From Cryptomeria japonica (Eukaryota; Streptophyta; Pinopsida; Cupressales; Cupressaceae), in NCBI RefSeq assembly GCF_030272615.1, contig NC_081415.1, positions 512,519,034-512,583,033 of the forward strand: DNA of 64,000 bases, written 5' to 3'. Under the pieces are notes generated by a model, which was not told where the DNA came from, did not search any database, and saw nothing but the letters and a program-made list of their open reading frames with translations. Positions within the stretch are counted from its first letter, which is position 1; each line of letters begins with the position of its first letter. Both the position numbers and the translations under genes were made by a program. Below, piece by piece: positions 56,056 to 64,000 of the stretch.

Positions 56056-59000
56056 TCAACTGACCCCCCCTAATGACACATCCTGCAGCCCCAAGAGAGC
56101 TCGCTACTGCTAGAACTTACTCTCGGTGAAAGGTTTGGTGAATATGTCTACAACTTGCTCCACTGTAGGACAATACTACAAATCAATGACCTACTCCTGA
56201 ATCAACTCTTGGATATAGTGCATATGAATCTCGATGTGTTTGGTCCACTAGTTCTGGACCAGGTTCTTCGAGATTGTAATAGCACTTTGATTGTCGCAGT
56301 GGTCATGGAGTGGTGAACCCAAACTTTGTGAGAATCTGCTAGAGCCAAATGGTCTTAGTCAATGCATTAATAGTGCCTCGATATTCAGCCTTAGTCAAAG
56401 AGAGAGAGCAATAGCATGTTGCTTCTTGCTCTGCCAACAAATGGGGCCTGAACCAAGGTGAAAAATATAACCTGAAGTAGACTTACGATCATCAAGATCA
56501 CCAACCCAATCAGAGTCTATGTAACCAACCAAGCAAAGTCCTGTGCCTACTGCATAGTGAATCCCATAGTGATGTGTACCCTGGATGTAATGAAGGATGC
56601 GTTTGGCAGCTTTCCAATGAAGCTCATGTGGTTCCTGCATGAAGTGGGAAACCATGCCAACTACAAACAAAATATCAGGGCGTGTATGGGTCAAGTAGAT
56701 GAGACTACCCACAAGCTGATGATACAAAGTGGCATCAACTAGTGGAGAAGAACACTGAGCCTCAAGCTTGACTCATGAAAGAAAGGGAGTCAGGGCAGGC
56801 TTACAATCAGCCATATGAAAGCATGCAAGTAGATCAAGAGCATACTTGGGCTATGATAGTGTAATCCTAGAAGGTGACTGTGAAATCTCTATCTCGAGAA
56901 AGTAGTGCAAAAGACCCAAGTCAGTCATAGAAATTTTGTCATGCAAAGTAGATTTGACCCTACTAATGATGGATGCGGTACTCCATGTAATGATCAAATC
57001 ATCAACATAGAGCACAAGTATCAAGTGAGAGTCATCCTTTCGCAAAATGTAGACATTTAGATCAGAATGACACCTGGTGAACCTTGCTAAGAGAAGAAAG
57101 GAATCCATCTTGGCATACCAAGCCCTGGGGGCCTGCTTAAGGCCATAGAGAGATTTCCTTAGCCTGCAAACCAAGGAAGTATCCTAGATGAAACCCTGTG
57201 GCTGCTCCATATAAATCTCCTCATTAAGATCACCATGAAGAAAAGCACTCTTCACATCCATCTGATGTACAACCCAACCATGAGCTACAACAATAGCAAG
57301 TGTCAAGCGAATGGAGTTCATCTTGGCTACACGCACAAAGGTCTCAGTATAGTCAACACCTACAACCTGACAAAAACTTTTCGCAACAAGTCGAGCCTTG
57401 TACTTATCCACACTACCATCCACTGCAAAATTGGTCCGATAGATCCACTTACATTGAACCATCTTTCTCCCCTTAGGGAGATGGACTAAATCCCATGTGT
57501 TGTTCCTCATCAAGGAACTATACTCTTCCTCCATAGCTTGGTCCCACTCAGGAACCCCTGATGCTTCCCAAAATGTCAGTGGATCAAAAGCGGTAGCAAT
57601 GAATGTATGTGGAAGATCCTGATGTTGTGATCGAGTTCTCCATGTATTTGAAGGATCCCCAACAAGAGAACCCACAGAGTCAAGTGTCAGTCAAGTCCAA
57701 CGAGGTCTAGGTGGAGGTGGAGAACAAGGCTCCTCAACTATAAGTGGACCCTATGGAGGTGTAACCCTATGAGTCGAAGTCGAAGGAGTCTCATCATCTG
57801 AATCACTAGCATCACTATACAAAATGGGGGAAGGTGGAGGAGGAAGAGAGGCTAAGCTAGGAGAACTTTTCTCAAAGTAAACACTCCTCTCAATGAACAC
57901 CTCATGTGTCTCAAGATCCATTAATCTATATGCCTTAACACCCTCAGGATATCCAACAAATGTGCAAGGCTAACTCTGTGGTTCCAATGCCTTGCATTTC
58001 TACGGAGGTATGCGAGCCCATGCTGGACACCCAAAGACTCTGAAATGTCTCACAATCAGTTTCCTACCAGCCCAAGCTTCAAAAGGAGTAATACCTTGCA
58101 AAGGTTTGTGAGGAACCTGATTCTGGATATGTGTGGCACAACTGATAGCCTCTACCCAAAAGGCAAGATCAAGAGATCGTGCATGGATGATACAACTAGC
58201 CATTTCTTTGAGAGTTCTATTCTTGTGTTTTGCAACTCCGTTTTGCTGTGGAGTGTATGCTACAGAATGCTGAAGATCAATCTCCTCAAAAGTACAAAAA
58301 TTATCAAGTCTCTTGTTCACATATTCCCTTCCATTATCTGTGTGAAGAATCTTGACCACTTTCCCGGATTGCTTCTCCACACAAGTCTTGAAGTCCCAAA
58401 ACCTGTCAAATACTTCACTCTTATGAATGAGAAATTAGATCCAAGTGAAGCAGGAGTAGTGATCAATGAAGGTGAGGACATAGCAGGCCTTGCTAAATGA
58501 AGGTGCTGGAAATGGACCTGCTACATCATTGTGAACAAGTTGAAGAACTTCCAAAGCTCTCCAAGCTTTCCCCTTATCAAACTTCTCCTTGGGATGCTTG
58601 CCCATGGAACAACCTGAACATACACCCTCTGAAAAATTGATTCGAGGTAGACCTATGACCATGTCTTTAGTGCTAAGCTGGTGAAGATAGTAGTAGTTGA
58701 GGTGACCAAACCGCTCATGCCATAGCTTACTTTCAGAATTTGAATGAGTAAGCAAGGCCCTACAAGGTGAACTTGGCACAAAGTGGGAGAATGAATAAAG
58801 CCTTGAGTTGTCATTGAGTTGTCCCACTACTACCAAGGCATCATCATCAAGTTCCTTTACCACAACTGAATCTGGTGTAAACTCAACCTTTTTCCTATTC
58901 CCATAGTGAGTGATTTGGTAGATAGAGAGAAGGTTGGTAGACAAGTTAGGAACATAGAGAACATTCTCAAAAGTTCCATCATCCATGTCAACTGAACCTT

Positions 59001-60117
59001 TCCCTTCAACCTCTACTTGTGTATCATCACCTATGTAAATGTGAGGTACCGTAGATGGTTCTAATGAAGAAAACTACTCATTTGTAGAACCCATGTGATA
59101 TGAGGCACCTGAGTCAAATATCCATTGTTGTGAAGAACCGGTTGTAGCCACAAATGCTTGCCCGTTTCCCTTAGAATGTGAGGAAGAGGAAGGAGATGAA
59201 TCCTTCTTTGTGTAGGCAGATGGCAAGTTGATGTTGTTTTTCTTAAGAAGATTAGTTAACTCATCAACTTGCTTTGTGTGGCATCAATGCTCATCATGAC
59301 CATACTTCTTGCCATATGCAAAAGTTGGTTTATCCTTCATAGGTGGTGTCCCCTTCTTGGAAGAGGATGAAAAATTTCCTTGTCATGGAGAGGATGATTG
59401 TCCTTTTTCTTGCTGTGGCTTTGACTTAGAGTGCTTCTTCTTCTTATTGGAATCTTTGCCTTGACCTCCTTGATTCCCTTGATTAGCCACCAAAGCCTTG
59501 GACTTTGAAGACTTGAGAAGCCCCATGTTCAATAACTTAGATTGTTCCAATATCAACATTTTTGTGAAAGCATCAAATGAAGGCATAACATAGGAACTCC
59601 CCACTGTCAAATGATGAGTTTGGAAGCTAGACACAAATGCTGCATATTCTAGTGCAAGCTTGTCGAACAAGTTAAATATTAACTGAGCATCCTTTTTGTC
59701 AATTCTACAATCCTTAAGCTTTGCTCTTAGCTCATTTGGTTTGGTGACATAATCTTGGATTGTATCAAAACTCTTGGGATCCAAGTTGGTGAGCTCATTG
59801 CGAATTTTGTAACCTTTGATTTCATCAACTTGACCATACAATTTCTGAAACATATCCCAAGCCTCTTTGATTGTTCTACACTTCTCAGTGTGAAAAATGA
59901 GGTCCCCTGATACATACTTGTGCAAAGTTTCAAAAGCCATGCAATTCTTAGTGAGCCATTCTAATTGAGCATTAGGATCAGTCTTAGGATTAGGTGGTGC
60001 TACTATTGTTCCATCTATGTAATGCGTGAGACCTTTTTCCATTAATTTGCTCCATACTTTAATTTTCCATGATGCATAATTATGTGGAGTTAAAGGTGGG
60101 AATTTATGAGGACTCAT
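56056..60117 (-). pseudogene. Copia gag-pol of D, with stops and a changed integrase residue
   Basis: Starts at ATG 60117 (MSPHKFPPLTPHNYASWKIK); the ATG 36 bases upstream is less likely. UBN2-type gag to about 59390 with a Lys-rich end, where a zinc knuckle is degraded (KYGHDEH). Protease WIFDSGASYHM near 59120. Pre-integrase LWHERFGHLNY and CSGCSMGKH; integrase HNDVAGP and HTDNGREYV are intact but the third catalytic residue is Lys (GVAKHKNRTL, codon 58228-58230) where Glu is expected. RT: WDLVHLPKGRKMVQCKWIYR, MDVKSAFLHGDLNEEIYMEQ, LYVDDLII intact; RNase H: GYIDSDWVGDLDDRKSTSGY. About a dozen single in-frame stops but few frameshifts; end at TGA 56056. Copia order; inactive. Confidence 0.9.
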
Positions 60118-60153
60118 TGCAACAAAAATGAAAGAGCACAAAAAGAGGCACAA

Positions 60154-61583
60154 TCACATAAGACACCCCCTCAAATTCACTTAATCAAGGAACCCCCTTA
60201 AAAGTGATGATTTGGCACTTTATACTTAGTGTGTATACAATGGGCCACTTGCAAAAAATGGCAAAGTGGGCTTCTGATTTCAATTTTACAACTGCCTCAA
60301 TAAGGCCAAAAGAGACTCAAGCTAATAATGCAAGAGATCTAAACTAAGATCCAAGCACCTTACAAGTACCAAATAGGCCAAATAAGACCAATATATAAAA
60401 GTACAACTTCTACTCAAAACATCTAAAATCTAATCATAGATTATGAAAGTAGATGAAAAAACATGCAATTTAAAAAAATCTACACCTAAAATGGAGGTCG
60501 TATGAGCTCAAACGAGGCCTTTGAAGTTGCAGAATTGAGGATTGGATAGGTACAACTGAGAGAATCTGAAAATTCTGAAAAACCTATGCACCAAAACTAG
60601 AAAATAATCACACCACTGCGAAGAGCACAAAAAATTTGTCCAAATAAAAAAAATTGCTCCCAAAAAGGAGCAAAATTGAGCATGTTATGAGCCTCCAAAG
60701 TTGGCCCAAAAAACCAAACAGCTCAATGGAGAGGGGTCTGTGAATTTCCAAAAAAACTTACTGGGCACTGACTAGGCACTGAATATGCAAAAAATATAGG
60801 TGGCATTGACTGGGTGCTCCTGTTGGTGGTTGCCAAAAAGTAGATAGTTAGTGGCCAGAAAAATTTGATGGTGGCCGGAAAAGTTTTCGACGGTGGCCGG
60901 AGGGTTGCCTAAGGGCCGGTGGTGACTACCGGAGGGTCGGCGGGAGGTGCCGATGGCAGGGTCCGGAGGTCTCGACAGCGATCTCGGCGGAAGCGAGCTA
61001 GGGTCACCGAGGCTGGGTGGTTCACAGGACTCGGCGAGCTGGGCAGTGCTGTGGGCAGCGGCAGGTGGTGAGTTGCAAGCTGTGGCTCCGGGCGGTGGCG
61101 GGGCTTCTGTCTACCAGCGGTGGCCGCGGGCTACCGGCGGTGCTACTGGCGGTGGTCGTTGGGCTGTCGGAACCTGCAGACCCTGTAGGGATGTACAGAG
61201 GCACAGGGGGGGTCTACGGACCCCCAACAAAATAAATTTCTATAATTTTTTTTTTTAAAAAACTAACTTTTTTTTCGGATAAAATTTTTTTTTTATGTTT
61301 TTTTTCAAAATTTTTTTTTTGAAAGATAGAAATTTTTTATTTTTCAGAAAAAAATATTTTTCTTTTGTTAGATCCGAAAATTCCGTACTATATCACCCAA
61401 ATTGGGCAAAACATTCCTCCGCCCCCAAAAATCAATTTTTGCCAAAAATGGTCAAGTTTATACTCGATTTTTATGGAAACAGCCTCCTGGACACAATGGT
61501 GAGGTCAAAAATGTTCTAAGATGCCTCCAAATATAGAAGCCTTAAAAAAATGTCTCCAAAAACCAATTAATGAAGCCCTAATG
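60154..61583 (-). other. Leader of D with GC-rich island
   Basis: About 1.4 kb between the primer site and gag. The middle (60860-61215) is very GC-rich with CCGGCGGTGGC-like repeats, unlike everything around it; the part nearest the LTR (61235-61340) has long A/T runs. The + strand frame at 60947 and its shadows are composed of repetitive Gly/Ala/Arg codons and look like an artefact of GC content. Confidence 0.6.
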
Positions 61584-61595
61584 GCTCTGAAACCA
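61584..61595 (-). promoter_or_regulatory. Primer-binding site of D
   Basis: On the - strand TGGTTTCAGAGC directly inside the LTR, one mismatch from the plant copia site TGGTATCAGAGC. Confidence 0.9.
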
Positions 61596-62047
61596 TGTAG
61601 GATTTTGCCAAGATCAAGGGCACAATGAAAAATATAAAAAAGAGAGACAATAGAATGACAAGAACAAACTGTATTCTCATCAATATGCAAATGATCAACT
61701 GAATTAACCAATACAATGAATATAGGCCTACTTATATAGGCAAGGCCATATGGATGTACGAGCACAAAATCATGACACGTGGCTCAATGAGAAACAAGGA
61801 TAGGTAAGAAATACTAGGGGTAGGTAGGAGAAATAATATAATATTCCACAAGAGGTGGATGACCCACCAAATGTGGAGTGTAACAACAAAACAAGACCAC
61901 ACAAGGTGGAATTTCTTGTACAAGCTCTATCCCTATGTGCACAGTTCCCTAAGTGTCTCAAATCCAAACTATGAAGAGATGCATTATCCTAAGTTAACTT
62001 AAGTAAAGTGTAATAATATCGATAATGAATATTTATTTACACCAACA
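61596..62047 (-). repeat. 5' LTR of D
   Basis: 452 bp, partner of 55337-55786, with a two-base insertion and about 20 differences in total. Confidence 0.93.
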
Positions 62048-62054
62048 CTAACAA

Positions 62055-62066
62055 TTGATATCGAGC
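62055..62066 (+). promoter_or_regulatory. Worn primer-binding site of E
   Basis: TTGATATCGAGC follows the LTR end CTAACA; it resembles TTGGTATCAGAGC with one change and one lost base, and is followed by CTGATC as in other copia elements. Confidence 0.7.
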
Positions 62067-62119
62067 CTGATCCTCTATTTGTAAAAGCCTAATAGCTTGA
62101 GGAAGATTTTGAAACCGGT

Positions 62120-62771
62120 ACAAATGGAGAACTTAAGACAACCGTTGGAAGGAGATCTTGAAGATTTTGATGCATAAAAATTGAAGAATATCAAACTTGA
62201 AGATGATCTAATGACTGCTAAGGAATTCATTAAAGAACTTTAGGAGAAGCTGGTTATAGCACAAAATAAGAGAAAGGAACTTCATGAGAAAATGCAAAAT
62301 GATGATGATGAAAAGGAAACCCTTAGAGACATTGCAAACAAGTTGAGACAAGAAAACACTAATATGAGGAATGAAATGCAAGATATGACTATGAGGTTAT
62401 GTAAGGATATTGAAGATAGGAAGAATAATGAAGAAGACTTGACTAGGAGACTTAATGATGCAGGAAATAAAAATATGAGACATTGTCATGAGAATGATAT
62501 GCTAAAGATAGATCTGATTCACATGCAACATTACAAGGAGGAGCTTACAAGACAAGTTTGAATTATGGAAAATGAGTTGATCACTGCAAATGAACACAAA
62601 GACAAATTCAAGAAAAGTTCAGAAAGACTTGATGACATGTTGAAAAGACAGAAACCCGATGGAGATACAATTGGACTTGGATTTGAAATTGGAGAAAGTT
62701 CTAGTACTGCAAATAATCAAGATCAAAACAAACCTGTAAGGCCTTCCCCAAACCAAGCTTTGATTAACTAA
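62120..62771 (+). pseudogene. Coiled-coil gag-like gene of E
   Basis: From MENLRQPLEGDLEDFDA near 62122, with stops at about 62177, 62239 and 62562, to TAA at 62769. The protein is almost entirely Lys/Glu/Asp/Asn-rich coiled coil (KETLRDIANKLRQENTNMRN, EEDLTRRLNDAGNKNMRHCH) and ends with SERLDDMLKRQKPDG and TIGLGFEIGESS. The last motif occurs after the coiled coil in gag-related frames of plant LTR elements, as far as I know. No UBN2 gag domain, protease or RT lies between the primer site and this gene, so E looks like a deletion derivative. Confidence 0.6.
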
Positions 62772-64000
62772 GTTGACCATGTTTGACCCTATTAATAAAT
62801 GCTATATAATACAATAGAATGGACTATGTTAGACAGATAGATTTGTGAGAAAAAAAATTGAACCAAGTTATAGAGTTATTTCACCCGGTGGTGTATATTT
62901 TGATGTATTATGAATTAAAATCCTAAAAGATCCACTGATTGGATAATCTTGATCTGACGTATGACAGCTATATCTGGATTTAGAACTTATAGGATTCCAT
63001 GATTTGGATAACATTGATGTAGGATTGATGCTTCATTTATATGCTTTATGATATAGAACTCTATATGATTCTAGAATAGGATAAATTGGAGATGATGTAT
63101 GTCATTTTTGGATCTGTAGGAATTCATTATGATGATAAAATTAGGATGTATGTTTTATGTGTGGACCAAAAGTATGAGAATTATGATAATTGCTTATGTG
63201 GATTTATTTGGGTATGAGTTATATTGAATTGTTCAAATGGAAATTGTATGCGAAGTGTTTGATATGTATTCTAATTCATGTGTTTAATATTATATGAGGT
63301 TATTGGAAATTACTAAGGTGTATTTGAGTGGCACAGGAAAAGATATCCATGTGACCATGGAAATATTATGGAGAACCAAACCTAGACCTATGTATGTTCA
63401 TAAAACCAAGGTTTGTCTATTTGGAGAGACAACACCCCATTTGTGTCGTATTTTATTCGTAATAGTAAATGATGCATGTGTGTTAAATGTTATTTATTTG
63501 ATTTATTTAAATCCAACAAGAGACAAGATTTCATGTGCAATTTTGTAAAAGTATTTTCTTTGTGTCACTTGACACATGTGTTGATTTATGTTGAGTTTTT
63601 AAATTTGTCTCTTGGAGGGAATTGTTTAACTATATCTTTTTCAATTAAATTTAATGTGATTCCATAATTGCCTTAGGTAGAGAATCTTTGGGGTAGTCAA
63701 CTTAGGTTTCACCCGAAAATTAACTTCCGAGGGGTTTAAAAAGGGTTAAATGGACTCCTAGGGGTAGTTTATTAGGGTTTCCTAAAGCCCATAAGGTATA
63801 CCTAAGGGTTAGGAGTAATTTTAGGCATGTTTCTACTCCCATGTGACCATTTAGACACCCTAAAAAGTGACTTTTCTAAGTTGTGTGAAAATGAAAATTA
63901 GAAGGCTTGAACTAAGTTGTTAACCTTCCTTTTTGAATGAGAGTCCCCTTTCCCATTTTACCTTACTTTCCTTCTTAGTTTTAGAAATTTGTGAGAACTC
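62772..64000 (+). other. Internal non-coding part of E
   Basis: About 1.2 kb of AT-rich sequence without a domain. The frame at 63294-63548 shows no family resemblance. A patch at 63670-63860 repeats short CCTAGGGGTAG / TAGGGTTT-like words. Confidence 0.4.

Larger units (their letters stand above)
55337..62047 (-). mobile_element. D: Ty1/copia retrotransposon, complete but decayed
   Basis: LTRs 55337-55786 (450 bp) and 61596-62047 (452 bp), TSD CTAAC at 55332-55336 and 62048-62052. On the - strand: primer site, a 1.4-kb leader containing a GC island, gag, protease, integrase, RT, RNase H, a polypurine tract, LTR. About 20 differences between LTRs (about 4%). Confidence 0.93.
54546..64000 (+). 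mobile_element. E: copia-type retrotransposon, runs off window, split by D
   Basis: Its 5' LTR starts TGTTGGCATTCTACATTC at 54546 and ends CTAACA at 62053, with D inserted one base before that end. A worn tRNA-iMet-type primer site follows, then a coiled-coil gene and a non-coding tail. The other LTR lies beyond the window. No RT or integrase is seen in the nearly 2 kb of internal sequence available. Confidence 0.75.

Noticed and set aside
60947-61258. 103-codon + strand frame in a GC-rich stretch
   Set aside because: Low-complexity Gly/Ala/Arg composition with overlapping frames on both strands in the same GC island; lies antisense in the leader of D.
1-64000. CRISPR arrays, bacterial operons, rRNA or tRNA genes
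   Set aside because: No regularly spaced direct repeats with unique spacers, no rRNA-like sequence and no tRNA cloverleaf noticed; the primer sites are tRNA-complementary sequences, not tRNA genes.

Overview
This is plant nuclear DNA of a large, repeat-packed genome; a gymnosperm is my best guess, held loosely. I found no intact host gene, no rRNA and no tRNA. Almost everything is LTR retrotransposon, and the elements sit inside one another like nested boxes. I worked out boundaries by eye, by matching LTR pairs, terminal TG..CA, primer-binding sites and 5-bp target-site duplications (TSDs).

Main nest. F is a giant Tat-like Ty3/gypsy element on the + strand, with its 5' LTR from 2584 and the start of its 3' LTR at 54479. 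Its integrase gene is split by G (10792-47713, TSD AGGAT), a second Tat-like element whose gag-pol reads on the - strand. G is split by A (17118-39200, TSD GTTCC), a gag-protease-only element on the - strand. A is split by B (18798-32543, TSD AGTGG), a gag-protease-only element on the + strand. B's gag is split by C (21412-27381, TSD TCTTC), a copia element on the - strand with an uninterrupted 1347-codon gag-pol. That is five levels in one place.

Side nest. The 3' LTR of F is cut by E, a + strand copia-type element that starts at 54546 and runs off the window. E is cut one base before the end of its 5' LTR by D (55337-62047, TSD CTAAC), a - strand copia element with a decayed gag-pol.

Left edge. 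Positions 1-2003 hold two related copia-type LTR pieces in opposite orientation, followed by unassigned DNA up to F.

How the parts relate. LTR pairs differ by roughly 2% in C, about 2.5% in A and B, about 4% in D and more than 10% in G (hand counts), broadly matching the nesting order. C is the only element with a complete coding set. F and G carry dead polymerase genes plus extra genes: F has an antisense, apparently intron-containing plant-mobile-domain gene; G has one unidentified gene on each strand beyond pol. A and B belong to related families: they share an identical 17-base primer-binding site and an identical 15-base polypurine tract, lack any reverse transcriptase, and carry a GC-rich palindromic module of about 30 bp whose copy number differs between the two LTRs of the same element.
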